NCBI GenBank assembly: GCA_949318235.1
Contig: OX439133.1
Location: 19,288,451-19,352,450, forward strand
Source: Ecdyonurus torrentis
Lineage: Eukaryota; Arthropoda; Insecta; Ephemeroptera; Heptageniidae
Direction: 5' to 3'
DNA: 64,000 nt
The notes under the pieces were generated by a model. The model was not told where the DNA came from and ran no database searches. It saw nothing but the letters and a program-made list of their open reading frames with translations. Every line of letters begins with the position of its first letter. Position 1 is the stretch's first letter. Below, piece after piece: positions 37,389 through 50,251 of the stretch. A program made the translations under genes and the position numbers.

Positions 37389-37775
37389 CTTGCTTGCTTG
37401 CTATATTGTGTTATCGTGCTACACCAACCCCAATCCCAGTCAAGACATTGTCTAATCGACAGGTAAGGACTTTCCAATCAATGGAAAAGCACACTCGGGC
37501 CGGCCACGGCCTAAGTACACAGCCCAGCATTCACCATGACATCCTAGAGAAACTATGGAAATGTCTAGGCAGGTTGGTCGGTACAATCTCATCGATCATG
37601 CACCTCCCGAATGCTGTGCGTCGTCATGGAATGCATGTAAACTTGCAACGTGTTGTGCTCTCACACTTCACGTACGCACCCAGCAGTGGCTCGAACTTAT
37701 CCTCGGTCAGGAGTACACAGTTACGAGTCAGCCTTCTTCACCACTCGGCCATACCAGCTCGGTGACCGCTGGTGA
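37389..37775 (-). mobile_element. SINE S1, full-length-looking copy with A-tail
   Basis: Minus strand: GCTGGTATGGCCGAGTGGTG at the 5' end resembles the A-box region of Leu/Ser tRNAs, and AAGTTCGAGCC about 60 bases on a B-box. A body of about 300 bp follows, with a segment (plus-strand CAGCCCAGCATTCACCATGAC) shared with S2. It ends in poly-A, seen as poly-T at 37377-37388 on the plus strand. Plus-strand frames of 150 and 79 codons here are antisense by-products. The copy looks young, with little decay. Confidence 0.8.
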
Positions 37776-37780
37776 CCACA

Positions 37781-37960
37781 TATGTTTACTCTAACAACAA
37801 AAGGAAGTGCCGGAAAAGTGCTGAAAAAGGAAACCATTTGATCTTAAAGTGGGAGGTGGCTCTGACCTAGCTTGCTGCTGGTGCGAAGTTTTCTTCCACT
37901 TTTACCGTCACGTGGTTTCCTCTTCCGGCACTTCCTTTTCTGGCATTTTGAGTAAACATA
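37781..37960. mobile_element. M4 foldback MITE, 180 bp
   Basis: The ends TATGTTTACTC and GAGTAAACATA are inverse, as are AAAGGAAGTGCCGGAA and TTCCGGCACTTCCTTTT. CACGTGG lies inside. TA borders fit a TA-target element. It sits directly beside the head of SINE S1. One copy in the window. Confidence 0.8.
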
Positions 37961-38931
37961 AGCGGTTAATGGAATCTTAAGTAAAGGTACAAAAACGGAA
38001 ACGGAAGTGCTGTTAAAGACAACTATTTATTCATATATTTTTCTCTAATTGTCAACCTATTATCAGCCATCAATAAAAAAATAAAACAACAACAAAATGT
38101 AACGATACTACGTACTTTAAATAATAATAAGGAATTTTTTTACCGAGGAAATTATCCTGAAGCGATTCATTTGTGGTATTGTAATTCTTAATTTCGCTAA
38201 ATTATCGCTAAAAGTGTTGTTAAATAATTTTTAAAAATCGTTATATGACGTCACAGTTGGTAATTTTTGAATGCAAAAGTTGCTGACCGTGGGGCCGTGG
38301 CATGCACGATTTTTTAAAAAACAAAAATATATAAAAATATTAATGAATTCAAAAATTAAAAAAATTATATCAGTCGTCTTAGGAAGCTGTCCGATTTCAG
38401 AATATGAATTAAAATCACTCGTTTGAATTTATTTATTTATTTGTATTATTATATATTTTTTTACCTAATTATAAAAAAGTTATTGCAAGTAATGTGGAAT
38501 ATTTTTAAATCAATCCATATAATTGAAACCAATTTGGTATAATTTCGATGACATTTCAATCACCTCATGACTACTTGATTGACAATAATTAAATAGCATT
38601 TTATTGTCTGCTATGATGACGTATTTCATTAAAAACAACAAGTGCTGTTATTGTGAAATATTAGCCAGTTTTTTTTTTATCTGTGTAGGATGTATGTAAA
38701 CAGGTTGCTATTCAATTTTTAATTACTTTACTTTTAATTAAAGTTATAAAAAAAAAATATTAAAATATATAGGATTTAATAAAGGTGTATTTTATGATAT
38801 AAATATGACATTTTTAATATATATTTACGTAAAGAATGGAGTTAGGGTTTCAAATCTATAATGTGATCGTCTATATGAGTTGCATTAGATGTTATTTTTA
38901 TTATTAACTTTTTTTTTTTTTTTTTTTTTTT

Positions 38932-39128
38932 ACAATGGAGCTTATTGGTTTAGCAAGTGGGGAGACGTGGGGAAAGCTAAGAGTCTCCTAATTTAACATT
39001 ACGCTTATGGGGAAAACATTTTTTTTTTTTTTTTTTTTTTTTTTTGAAAATCTACTTTACATTTTTACTTGTTTTAAGCCATAGAAATTTTTTAAGAATT
39101 TGTTTAAACCGATAACCCCCATTGTAAT
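38932..39128 (+). mobile_element. M3 MITE, copy 2, intact
   Basis: TTACAATGGAGCTTATTGG at the left and CCGATAACCCCCATTGTAA at the right, likely with TA duplication. It contains GGGGAAAGCTAAGAG and a long poly-T. It serves as the empty-site reference for the T6 insertion at 32688. Confidence 0.85.
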
Positions 39129-39304
39129 ACCAACACCCTTTTCTTAGGGTAGCATATAACACATTCGTGTGTAGCGGTGTTCTTGTAATGTCTTGTATGT
39201 ACTATGTACCCTTCATCCATAAACCTTGTATATATTTTTTTGGTAAAATTTGAATTGTTTACAATTATGATGGAATAAATAAATAAAAATAAAATAAGTA
39301 AATA

Positions 39305-39437
<133 letters not shown>

Positions 39438-39741
39438 GCACCCGAATCCTACTTGGTTCAAGGTGAAGGTAAGAATAATTCAGTACCAACAAACTGATAT
39501 AGAAACTGCAGGTATGTGGCAAAAAAGAGGGATCACAAACCAAGAACTTTTGCACACTATGTTAGCGTGTTGAGTTATTATTATTTTTATTATTAATGTA
39601 CGTAAATTAGTCAAATTTATTTTACCATGAGAATAGCATTGATTAATTAATGTCATCCCTCGTAAAAATACTCAAAAATTAATGAAATTTCTCAGTCAAT
39701 TTCGTAAACTGCAATGAAATTTAGTATCTTTTTTTTTTTAA

Positions 39742-40062
39742 AGCCATAGACCACATAAAACAACATGTGCTTTTTAATGAATAAACAAGAAACGGTATCT
39801 TCCAAAACGGATGACAATTTTTACCAGAATGTTAATGTAGCCCCATGAGAGAGCGTGAAAAAACTGTAAAGTATGCATGAAAATTCATGTTTATGACGTC
39901 AGAAACATGCAAAAATTAGCATGAAAATGTTGTGCGGGTTGCATAAATTGAATTTTCTGATCACTGCTACTGTTGGGTTATGAGACAAACTAAAGCTATT
40001 TATGTAAATCCCATCAAGTGTTTTGTGATATAAATGCTTATGTGTTTCTCTGGTCTATTCCT
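39742..40062 (-). mobile_element. T2 MITE, copy 2, flanked by TTAA
   Basis: TTAA at 39738-39741 and 40063-40066. The ends AGCCATAGACCACAT and CTGGTCTATTCCT form the asymmetric terminal pair of the family. TGACGTCA at 39894-39901 and TTGTGCGGGTTGCATAAATTG inside. Confidence 0.92.
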
Positions 40063-40300
40063 TTAAGTTTATTGTGTCAGCTACAAGCTACAACTGATAA
40101 AAATTTCTCAGTATTTTTCCATTGAAACACAGACAGAAAAAAAAAATGAAATTCACATTGAGCCTTAGGGACCTAAACCACGTAATACATTTATTTTTCC
40201 ATAATTGTTTTCGTGTTACATTTTCTCCATAGTTCAGTCAAGATAGAATAAGACTACAAATCGACTATATGTATTGCGGCATTCAATGATTTGGATTCAA

Positions 40301-40532
40301 CACGGAAAAAATTAATACTAAAAATGTAATAGGTAGACATATAACCTAGAACACAGGTATTATTATACTACAATAATACCTAATGCAGGTGCAGTATGCT
40401 ACAATAAAGGTGTGACTCACTTAGATTAAGTAATATTGTAGTTTATAACTACCTGTTCCAAATTAAAGTGTACCTATTGCAAAATACAGGATTCATGTAC
40501 CTGCCATAAGTATAGTAATTTTTTTCCGTGTA
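40301..40532 (+). mobile_element. R1 MITE, copy 1
   Basis: The ends ACACGGAAAAAATTAATAC and TAGTAATTTTTTTCCGTGT are inverse. Inside, TAGGTAGACATATAACC, ACAGGTATTATTATACTAC, AAGGTGTGACTCAC and TACCTGTTCCAAATT are shared almost letter for letter with the 63.8-kb copy. Confidence 0.85.
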
Positions 40533-40676
40533 TTCTTTAAAATTTCTATCCCTTTTCCATAAAACAATAATAAAAAGAAAAAAATAGAAAAAAAGAACCA
40601 CATAATAATAATAATAAATTAAGACAACGATCATTTTTTCAATCAAATTTGCCCAATTACTAACCCCTCTCTTTAA

Positions 40677-41010
40677 AGAGGAAGTTCAGGGTTTACAGCA
40701 TCCTTAAATGTTAGATAATGAAAAGAACTATTGATAAACTCATACAGTATATGATGGCCCAAAGTCCTTCCGTAGTCCCGCAAACTCGTGATCATCCTGC
40801 GAGATATGCAAATAATCCCGTATCTTTTAAGTCATAGTTACAGCTTTACTATAGAAAATATTGTAGCGAGATGCATATCTTGCAGGATGAGCGCAAATTT
40901 GAGGGGGCTACGGAAGGGCTTCGGGGCATCATATGTGAATCAAATCAATGAATAGTTTTTCTCATTATTTAACAATGAAAAAGCCATGTTGTAACCCCTG
41001 AACTTTCCCT
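40677..41010. mobile_element. T5 MITE, flanked by TTAA
   Basis: TTAA at 40673-40676 and 41011-41014. The termini AGAGGAAGTTCAGGGTTTACA and TGTAACCCCTGAACTTTCCCT pair. An inner pair is TGATGGCCCAAAGTCCTTCCG with CGGAAGGGCTTCGGGGCATCA. 334 bp, single copy in the window. Confidence 0.9.
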
Positions 41011-41448
41011 TTAACTTTAAGTTAAATTGAAATATTAGATAGTAATTTTTGTATGTTTATTTTTAAGCATAGCTAAGTAATTTGTATCACTATAAGGAGA
41101 GCTAATTAATGGAGTTTATTTAATTTTAGAATTCTTATGTAAAAAAAAACTATTAAAAAAAACTATATAGCTTCATTTTCATACTTATAGCAGATATTTT
41201 TTAAACTGAAAATAATTGGATTAAAGTAATAGATGTTACCGTCTTTCAGTAATAGCTAATCAGAAGCATCGAGCACAAAGACATGCTTTTACAAATCTTT
41301 CTATCGCTTTTAGCATTGCAATTACCTATCCTCTTTGAGTTTTATTTATTTATTTTTTCTAAGAATCTACTTTACCGAGGTTAAATACATTTGAGTGAGG
41401 TATACATAGTAAAACTGTAGATTTAAGTATATGTGTTTAAAAACAATA

Positions 41449-41741
41449 GGGAGGTTTCATTTATGTTAAAGTCGACGCCATAAGTGAGCGCTATATAACA
41501 TGGGCCAGTATAGGAAAATAACTCATTTTGCCAGTTTAAAAATAGTTCGAAATATTTTTGAGAACATTGATGCTGTTAACAAGTTGAATTAGTTTTTCAA
41601 GTATGTATAAAAAATAATAATAAAAAATTTATAATTTTCTAAAGAAATTAGCAAAAACTACGTTTATCCTATGCTGAGCTATATGTTATTCATCGCTAAA
41701 GAAGAGTATCAAAATGAATGCAAACGAACACACCCTATTAA
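41449..41741 (-). mobile_element. M1 MITE, copy 6
   Basis: GAGGTTTCATTTATGTTAAAGTCGACGCC to GAACACACCCTATTA. The CRE-like core is lost in this copy. Confidence 0.85.
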
Positions 41742-42099
41742 AAAAATTTCTTACAACGGCTACAGTATAATTACTAATATAATTAATTCCATACACTGAT
41801 AAATTCTCAGAACATCATACCTTCTTCACTAATTATAAACTTTTAATGTCGATCTCTAAAGATGCTAGTTTCAAAAATATATAAATATATAAAATAAAAT
41901 ATTAAAACTTTGAAAATAAAATATTTATTTAGTCCTAAATAGATAATTAATATTATGTATTATCATAATTTTAATTGAAATAATATTTATAAATAAAAAT
42001 TTGTTTATTATATAATATAGTTTTTTTCTCACTTTAAATTGGATGCATTAATAAATAAGTCGTTGCAATACGTGAATACTAATTAACATTAACCAAAAT

Positions 42100-42346
42100 T
42101 GGAAAATAACATCTTGCAAGTTTAAAAAACAACTTATAGCAATATTTTTAAAAGCAATGGTGGATTGGGGCTGTTAACTGAATTGAATTGTTAACTTAAA
42201 TTAGGTTTTCAAGAATGTAAGAAAAATAGTAATAACCCAAAAAATTAGCTAATTTTTCAAAGAACATAGCCAAAAAGCAGACGTTTATTATATTATAAAA
42301 TACTGTGCAATAACTCCAGTATGGCATTCATTATGACGTCACGCGC
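42100..42346 (-). mobile_element. M1 MITE, copy 7, running into an ATTC array
   Basis: Internal M1 blocks are recognisable (GGTTTTCAAGAATGTAAG, CTCCAGTATGGC). It ends TTATGACGTCACGCGC (TGACGTCA 42334-42341), after which ATTC units start with no gap. Confidence 0.75.
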
Positions 42347-42653
42347 ATTCATTCATTTATTCATTCATTCATTCATTCATTCATTCATTCATTCATTCAT
42401 TCATTCATTCATTCATTCATTCATTCATTCATTCATTCATTCATTCATTCATTCATTCATTCATTCATTCATTCATTCATTCATTCATTCATTCATTCAT
42501 TCATTCATTCATTCATTCATTCATTCATTCATTCATTCATTCATTCATTCATTCATTCATTCATTCATTCATTCATTCATTCATTCATTCATTCATTCAT
42601 TCATTCATTCATTCATTCATTCATTCATTCATTCATTCATTCATTCATTCATT
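42347..42653. repeat. ATTC microsatellite, about 75 units
   Basis: Single TTTATT interruption near its start. Serine/isoleucine/histidine frames across it are artefacts. Confidence 0.97.
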
Positions 42654-43380
42654 GTGCCTGTAAGACAATGCCTTCGACATGTGCAATATATAGAAAATAA
42701 AGAAATATTATCGGATGTCTCATAAAAATTTTCAGGTCAAAATCAAAGTTACAAAGTTTATAATACATACTATCTCAAAAATGTAAATAAAATTGACCGC
42801 TGTGACTTCAACTGAATTTTTCTAATTTAAAAACAAATTTAAACAAATTTCAATTTATTTTAAAATTGTTTTTATCTTCTTGTTTTTTTTTTTTTTTTTT
42901 TTTTTTTTGGTTTATTTAATTTTTAAAAGCGATTGGAAACTATAGATTTTTATATTTAAAAAAAAAAAGCTACCTCACTGTATTTTCTAACAACTCTGCA
43001 GCAGCAAGCAGCAATAAAACGAGAGTAAGGGAGAGGTTACTAACAAATTCTCGCGTGCAAGACTTACATTTTAAAATATACGTATATACGTTATCAGATT
43101 CACATAGAACTCGTGAATATTTTTAACTAAAAATTTAAACCATAGATAAAAAACACGAAGTCTAATAATTAACATAATGAAGTATGATTACATAAAAAAT
43201 ATAAAGAGGTCACTTTAGTTTATTGTTCTTAATATACTTAATATTAAGAAAATTAAGTAATAATTGTTAAAAAGGGGAGGAGTTATAAAAATTATGTTTA
43301 GATAATCAACCGGGATCATTGACTGGACCTAATTTCACGCTGCAGTGGTAATTTGAACCATGGAAAATTTGTTGATAAAA

Positions 43381-43800
43381 TTATACACGAAGAAAAGTTT
43401 TTTTTTTCTTCTTTAAATTTGGTGCAACGCTCGTAGCGAGGGCATAAACGGAGGTACCGGAAGAGACCCTGGAGATGGAGATAAAGAGTTTACTTCCGGT
43501 CCTGCGCAGAAGCAGAATTTTTTCTGCGCACGTCCACACATATAGCTGACTAACTGTAAAGCATTTTACTATATTTACGGCTTCTCCTACAAGCAAGATC
43601 GACGCCTTCTTTTCCATTGTTATAAAAAAACGTTAAAAACCTCAAAATTACACGTGTTGTTATGGAAGGAACCTTTTCGTTGTTGATCCGTTGCTAAGAT
43701 TTTTGCTTATGGGTCGATCTTGCTTGTAGTAGTAACGACCGTTAATATAGTTTACTTTAACTAACTGCTCCGCCAGGTTGGGGTCGGCTGCTTAAATGTC
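43381..43800. repeat. GC-richer patch with inverted repeat
   Basis: CTACAAGCAAGATCGAC (about 43589) and GTCGATCTTGCTTGTAG (about 43713) are perfect inverse 17-mers about 110 bp apart. Upstream, CTGCGCAGAAGCAGAATTT and TTCTGCGCA form another small palindrome, and GGAGGTACCGGAAG lies beside it. A 78-codon minus-strand frame (43381-43617) shows no recognisable motif and no convincing splice borders. Likely a mobile-element remnant. Confidence 0.5.
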
Positions 43801-45654
43801 CCTACATTTATATTTTAAAGTACAGCAAAAAAATTGTGTGGCGCAGCGGTATTTATTAAAGATGCTAACTCGTTTAACTTTATACCTGAGTTAAATAGGT
43901 AATCGGCAGTTATCCTGTGCTAAAGTTATAGGAATAATTTGCTATATTTAATTATTTTGTTATTATGTATGACTTGACTTGTTCTACTCTTTAAAGACAT
44001 ATGGAACGTAATAAAATCTTATATCTTATCTTATAGGGGTATAGTTCTGCTCCCCCCCCCCCCCCTTTCCTTTTTTTCGTGTAGCAAAAGAATAAGGATA
44101 AAAATGAAACAAAGAGCGCAGAATAGGGCAAAGTGCATGAAGATTTGAAATTTTAGATACATTTTTTCATTTAACACAATTTCAATGGTGATCTATCATG
44201 ATTCTTGACATTTTTGGCAGCTGACACAATAAGTATATCTCCATGATACTAAAATAACTTTAATAGTAATAGAAGATTTAAATTTGGAAATGTTATTATA
44301 GATATCTTTAACTTCTTCCTTTAATTTAAATGTCTTTTTTTTTTTTTTTTTTTTTTTAACTCATACATTGTTATGCCTGTTAAAAAAAAGTCTATAATTT
44401 TATAAATATGGGTCTAAAAAAAGTCATGAGATTTGTGTCAGTAGTACATTTTAAAAGTAATTTGTTGGTGGTATGTGAACATTATATTAATAAGGGCTGA
44501 AGATAAAAAAAGAAACATATTGTATATTCTGATAAAGCTTATCTATTATTTAAATTAATTTTTGTACAACTTCAAAAAAAATTTAAGTGTTATTTTTAAA
44601 ATTTATATTTCGAACATCTTATTATTATGGAAATACTATGTTATACATTATATTGGCAGGGGATTTTTTATTGTTTCTCGTCGAGTTTCAAATAATATCC
44701 ATATAGGAAAACAAAAAAAAAGCAAATTTTATCAAAAAGTCAATCATGGTAAGTGAATTTAAATTATATAACACTCTGCCTCGAAAATTAAAATGTATTG
44801 ATAATGATAAAAAATTTGAGAGGGAAGGTGTTTTGATGGTCAAAAAAATGTTCAAAAAGAAAAAACACCAAACGTCAAAGTTTTCTCTTTTTCAAGTGTA
44901 CTGTATAAAAAATTATTATTATTATCATTATGTATTTTATTAATACTTGTATGAAGGAGTTACCATGTATGTATTACAATTTTTATTCTAAATAAATATA
45001 TATTCTTATTCTTATATAAAAATTATAATAATAAATTTCTATAGCTTAAAAAAAAGTCTCTAAAAATGATATAAATTGAATAAAAATATCGAGCTTTTTT
45101 AGGATATGCACTTTTTTTTATAATGCATAGATCTTGGGCATGAGGCTTGGCATAACTAATGCAATAGATGTTACCGGTGGAATGTGCTAGTCAATAGTCA
45201 TATAGGGCGCAGGAAATTACAAGGACTAGTAATTTTCTAACCATTAACCTTTTCTGCTGTTTTTTTTTTTTTTTTTTTTTTTTTTCTTCTTCTTTCTTTT
45301 TGAAAACAACACAAAGGTCTGAATTTTTGATAATCTTAACACAATTTTATGTTCCTTAATAAAATATAACAATTAGTAAAGTTTGTCACCGAAAATCTCT
45401 ATTGTAAATAAGTTCGCATTAAAAAAAAGGTTATTTTATTAAATAAATTATAATGCTGTTGCTGTATTTATATGCATTGTATTGAGCTTCTACAACATAT
45501 TATTTCATTTTTGAAACTTGCTCTTCTTTATTGTTTTAAACACAATACTGTTTAAAGACAATTACGTTACAGTAGAGCATTATTTCTTCAGTGGTTAAAA
45601 ATAATTGTACTGTATATCAAGTCTTTAGCCTCAACATTTTGAGCACCAAAACGT

Positions 45655-45656
45655 TT

Positions 45657-45751
<95 letters not shown>

Positions 45752-45762
45752 TTTTATTTATT
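45655..45762. repeat. TTTA microsatellite, about 25 units
   Basis: Tetranucleotide array ending in an imperfect T-rich stretch. A poly-T lies 370 bp before it (45261-45285). Confidence 0.97.
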
Positions 45763-46884
45763 TTTTATTAGTATATATATATTTTTTTGTATTAATATAA
45801 CATAAAAAAGACTTTGATTAAAAAATTAAACCATAGTTTTATTTTATAACATATATAAGACTGTTACGAATATAACAATGCCAATTTTTTTATTATATTT
45901 TTTGCTATAATATAGCTTTCTTAATAAGGGTTTTAAAAAGAGCCTATTCTATTGTGTATGTTCTCAATACTTCAATACAGTATTCCTTCTTTGAAGAGAA
46001 AAAAATTGGAAAAAAAAATTACGTAATATACATAAAGAGAAGCTTATATTGATAATGTAGATAATATAAAGACTGTAGTTTTTGCTGAGAAATAATATTG
46101 TGCTGACATAAAATATGTCACCATGTGACCTGAACTTTAAAGATGAACTTAAAGATGCTTAATATAGCATTATGAAAATAGTTAATAAAATATAATTTTA
46201 TACAAAAACTTTTTTTTTTTACATATCGAAGTATTTACTTACATACAGTACTGTTTATTGTAGTTTTAATTATAACATATAAGAATAATCATTCATACAG
46301 TAGATAATTATACTCCATGTCTGTATATTAAATTCTTTTTGTACCACGACGTTCAAGGGGTCAAATTATATGTTAAAAGTGACGAAGTTTTCCAAAATCA
46401 ACTTTTCGTAGCCGTAAAATTATAATTACGGCTCTCAGAGGTACCAAGGCTACATTTGATTCTTACTTTATGTTATTGAATTGGCTATGCAAATTCAAAA
46501 AATTATATTTTCGAAATTAAGCAAATATAGGCGAAAACTGTATAAAATTTGCAATCGATTGGTGTATATAACTAAAGTGTATAAATAAGGTGTATATAAC
46601 GTTTGGTAATTAAAATCCCTATAAAAAATTTGGTCGACAGTGATTTCATGGAATAATGTGAAAAATATGCATTTTCAAAACTTTAAAAATTGTAATACAT
46701 TTTTAGATAAATCTTAGTTAACAGAAAAGTTAATCTTCATTATCATAATTATATTTTTGTTAGGACCTATAAAGTTATTAAACACTGTACGCAAAATGAA
46801 GTAGACACAATAAAATAGATTGTGTTCTAAAACAAGCTTGCATAATACAATTATATTTAAGATATAAAATAAAAGAATACTCAC

Positions 46885-47001
46885 GGGGCTAGTAATGCCG
46901 GGGAAATGCAGAACAATGGGCTCTTGTGGCCAATCTTTGCTTACGTAGAAGTAGAAATTCCACACCTTATCCTTCAAATATGTGCGCAGTGTCTGGTGAA
47001 A
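46885..47001 (-). CDS. Internal coding exon, 117 bp, of an unidentified minus-strand gene
   Basis: Minus strand: a pyrimidine-rich acceptor (TTTTCTCGTATGTTCCAG) is followed by exactly 39 codons and a consensus donor, CCCC/GTGAGTATT. The other two frames contain stops. The peptide begins FHQTLRTYLKDKVWNFYF and ends with LHFPGITSP; it is aromatic-rich with alternating hydrophobic residues, like beta strands of a globular domain. G+C is near 47%. A phase of 0 on both sides fits the exon at 60996-61096 upstream and the exon at 9808-10049 downstream, which would imply a 37-kb intron unless small exons have been missed. A poly-T run (47041-47058) and a long TTCA array begin within 100 bp upstream of the acceptor in transcript terms. 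No family recognised. Confidence 0.75.
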
Positions 47002-47094
47002 CTGGAACATACGAGAAAAGAAAACATTTATTTGATGGTCTTTTTTTTTTTTTTTTTTGCTTGCTTGTTTGTCTATTTGTTGTTTGATTTGTTT

Positions 47095-47342
47095 GTTCAT
47101 TCATTCATTCATTCATTCATTCATATATATGCATATATATATTTTCATTCATTCATTCATTCATTCATTCATTCATTCATTCATTCATTCATTCATTCAT
47201 TCATTCATTCATTCATTCATTCATTCATTCATTCATTCATTCATTCATTCATTCATTCATTCATTCATTCATTCATTCATTCATTCATTCATTCATTCAT
47301 TCATTCATTCATTCATTCATTCATTCATTCGTTCGTTCGTTC
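47095..47342. repeat. TTCA microsatellite with AT island and GTTC variant end
   Basis: TTCA units at 47095-47123, a short AT stretch (47124-47144), about 47 more units to 47330, then three GTTC units. It lies about 95 bp from the acceptor of the 46885-47001 exon. Confidence 0.97.
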
Positions 47343-47644
47343 TTCTATTCATTCTTTCATTTGTCTATCTAACCCAAATCTAACCATTGGTGTTAATATA
47401 TATAAATAATATTTTTAATTATTATTCATAAATATTTTACTTTTCAATAAATTAAAATATTTCTCTAACGACGAAGTACGTTGTATTTTCCTAGTTCTTG
47501 ATATTTATCAGATGTTCTGTATGTTTACAGAATGGCCAGTAAATATGAAGGTTCTATTTACAAGTCTCGTATTTTAAATTAAATAATTAACCATGTATAT
47601 ACACTTTTGATATAAAATGAAAATTAAAATAACAAAACTATTAT

Positions 47645-47765
47645 AAGATTTTAGCAAAGATGAGGGGGAAAATATTGAAATAAACCCAGAGCCTTAGAGA
47701 TTTAAAGTTTCAAATATATTTTGTAATTCAAAATTTTACATCCTAGCACACGGCGAAACGTGGAG
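47645..47765 (+). mobile_element. T3/T4-related fragment
   Basis: Weak similarity: ATATTGAAATAAACCCAGAGCC, TTTAAAGTTTCAAA and AATTCAAAATTTTACATCCTAGC in the order seen in T3/T4. No ends preserved. Confidence 0.4.
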
Positions 47766-47937
47766 ATTTTCCATCATTTATTACTTATAAAACCTTTATA
47801 AATATGTCTTAATATTTATAATAATTTGTCTTTAGAAATGAGAAAACAAAATAATTACATTTATTAAATTTAAAAGACAACCAGAAGTTTTCCTATTAAA
47901 TTAGCAATATTAATACAAATTTTACATGTATGTTTAT

Positions 47938-48245
47938 ATAGGGTGTATAGTGTATGCATTCATGATAAAGTCGACGCTATGTTGGATCACTCAATAACAT
48001 GGACCTCATAGGAAAAAAAAACTCATTTTGCCAGTTTAAAAATACTAAGCAAAATATTTAAAGCATTGATGGTGTAAATATGTTGAATTTGTATCTCACA
48101 AGTATGAGAGAAAAAATAATAATATTAACAAAAAATTAACTGATTTAGGCAAAAACGAAGTTTGCCCTATTCTGAGCAATGTTATTCATCATTCCAGTAT
48201 GGTGTCCATACAGCATTAAATATGACATCATCCGTTTACACCCTA
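47938..48245 (-). mobile_element. M1 MITE, copy 8
   Basis: Begins TATAGGGTGTATAGTGTATGCATTC and ends TACACCCTATAG. The core is mutated to TGACATCA. Both TATAGGGTGT-type ends are present. Confidence 0.9.
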
Positions 48246-49642
48246 TAGCAACTAAAAGCCAAATCATTACAGAACATCATTTTTAGCTTCAATAATGATT
48301 AATGATTCCTTATGGATGGATGATAAAGATTTAAAATAGAAATGCATCCTAAATGTAGAACTCTATGTAAATTCCTTTAAAAAAAAAAAGAAAAAAAAAA
48401 GACGAGTTTAAAATTGCGCAAGAGCTCATATATATAACACTTGCAAATTTTTTGTTACTTTCTTTATTTTTATATCAAATACAGGTAATTTTAACATTTT
48501 ATCGCGGTGCATCTTTTGGCAGCCAATGTCTTTAGTATATAGTTTTATCTAAAGTATCTCTACGTCCTTCAAGTATTAAAGTTGACATACTAAAACTAAA
48601 CTAAATACAAACTCAGTTTATATTATAATTTTATAATGTAAAATGATGTAACGTTTTATTGATTTTTTACATCAAGTAACATAATATATTGTTATTTTAT
48701 TACGCACTTCGTATATGAAAATAATATTAACATTTTGGTATTGTTTTATTAATAATAAATGGTGTGTGAAAATTTTCATTTATATATTAAATTTCTTTGT
48801 TGTTTGAAATTTTGGAAATATTTGTATTTTGATAATTAATTAATAAAGATTATTGTTCAAACAATTTTTTATCAGTTTTTATTATTATTATAATTTTTTA
48901 TTATTATTATTTATATTTTTTATTCTTTTTCTTTTTTCCTTTCCTTTTTTTTTTTTTTTTTTTATATTTTTTACTTTTACTTTTTGTTTTGTAAGTATTG
49001 CAACTTTTTTCCGCGTAAAGTGTTTCAATTTCTTAATTAATTATAATACCAATTACTACATTAATTAGAAAATTACATAATAAAGGAAATATTGCAACAT
49101 ATTTCATAATAATGTTATTTCATTATTTTAAAATGAAGCAGTTTATAAAAAAAATTATCTAAACAAATATATTGAAATATCTGCATAATAAAAAAAAAAG
49201 AAAAAAAAATACAATTTACCAATATTTATTCACAAAATAATTTCCTGAATATTGAATAATAATAATGTTGCAGAGCATACGAAATGTGTTGTATACAGCA
49301 TTATTTATAAATACATAATTCTTGTTTTTGTTTTGTTTTTATTGTCATCTAAGAAACAGTCAGATTTACGTGCACAATATATAATCATGTTGGTACACAC
49401 AGTACAGAAACAAGTTACAAAATTACATATAAAATTTACATGAGAATTATACAATAATACAAAAACTTGTTGCAATAGAGATTACATACAGTTTTTGTAT
49501 GCATTGATAAGAATCGTAAAATACATCCACTTTCATATTGAATTGCAATACGGAGAAATTTATCTAAAGAGTTACTATTTAGACTTTTTTTATAATAAAT
49601 TTGTTAGATAGATACTTAATTTTTTACAATCTAAAGAGTTAA

Positions 49643-50251
49643 AGGCATAATGCACTTTTTTAAACATCCTTTAGAATACTAGGTTAATAATTTACATACC
49701 TTATTATGGCAGAATTAGACATGAACGAGATGATTTTGTATGTATTTTCATTTATTTTCCATTTGACAGTTGAAATAAAACTTATCTGACGTCACACTGT
49801 ACTGATGGGGCTGCGAAGTGGTGGGGTGTTTTAAATTTATTACGTGACCAAAGAACTTGACTGTGATTGGCTGATAAGATGGGCAGGGGGAAACACCGGG
49901 AAAAAGTTTGGTACTTCCCTAAACTATAAAACACTTTACGCGCAAACTCGGAAGTATAAAGTTTAGGGAAGTACCAAACTTTTTCCCGGCGTTCCCCCCT
50001 GCCCGTCTCATCAGCCAATCACAGTCAAGCAGCAGTCAAGTTCTTTGGTCACGTGATAAATTTTACACCCCACCACTTCGCAGCCCCATCAGTACAGTGT
50101 GACGTCAGATAAGTTTTATTTCAACCGTCAAATGGAAAATAAATGAAAATAAATACAAAATCATCTCGTTCATGTCTAATTCGGCCATAATAAGGTATGT
50201 AAATTATTAACCTAGTATTCTAAAGGATGTTTAAAAAAGTGCATTATGCCT
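49643..50251. mobile_element. T1 MITE, long copy (609 bp), near-perfect hairpin
   Basis: TTAA at 49639-49642 and 50252-50255. The termini AGGCATAATGCAC and GTGCATTATGCCT start arms of about 290 bp each that pair almost throughout, closing at AGTTTGGTACTTCCCTAAACT with its inverse around a loop near 49930-49960. TGACGTCA at 49787-49794 and 50100-50107; TCACGTGA in the right arm. The 78-codon minus-strand frame here is a by-product. Confidence 0.93.

Noticed and set aside
37313..37794. Plus-strand frames of 150 and 79 codons with non-repetitive amino acids
   Set aside because: They lie antisense to a tRNA-derived SINE with a recognisable head and A-tail, and a second diverged copy at 20812-21075 lacks the frames.
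41754..41794. Possible 41-nt minus-strand exon between a CAG acceptor and GTAAGA
   Set aside because: Its phases do not fit between the neighbouring exons at 46885 and 9808.
42027..42070. Possible short minus-strand exon ending at GTGAG
   Set aside because: Open only in a frame whose phases do not fit the gene model; weak acceptor.
42321..42725. 134-codon frame of Ser-Phe-Ile-His repeats (likewise 46906-47409)
   Set aside because: Pure translation of ATTC/TTCA microsatellites; the real exon at 46885-47001 is on the other strand.
49782..50018. 78-codon minus-strand frame
   Set aside because: Lies wholly within the T1 foldback and is formed by its paired arms.
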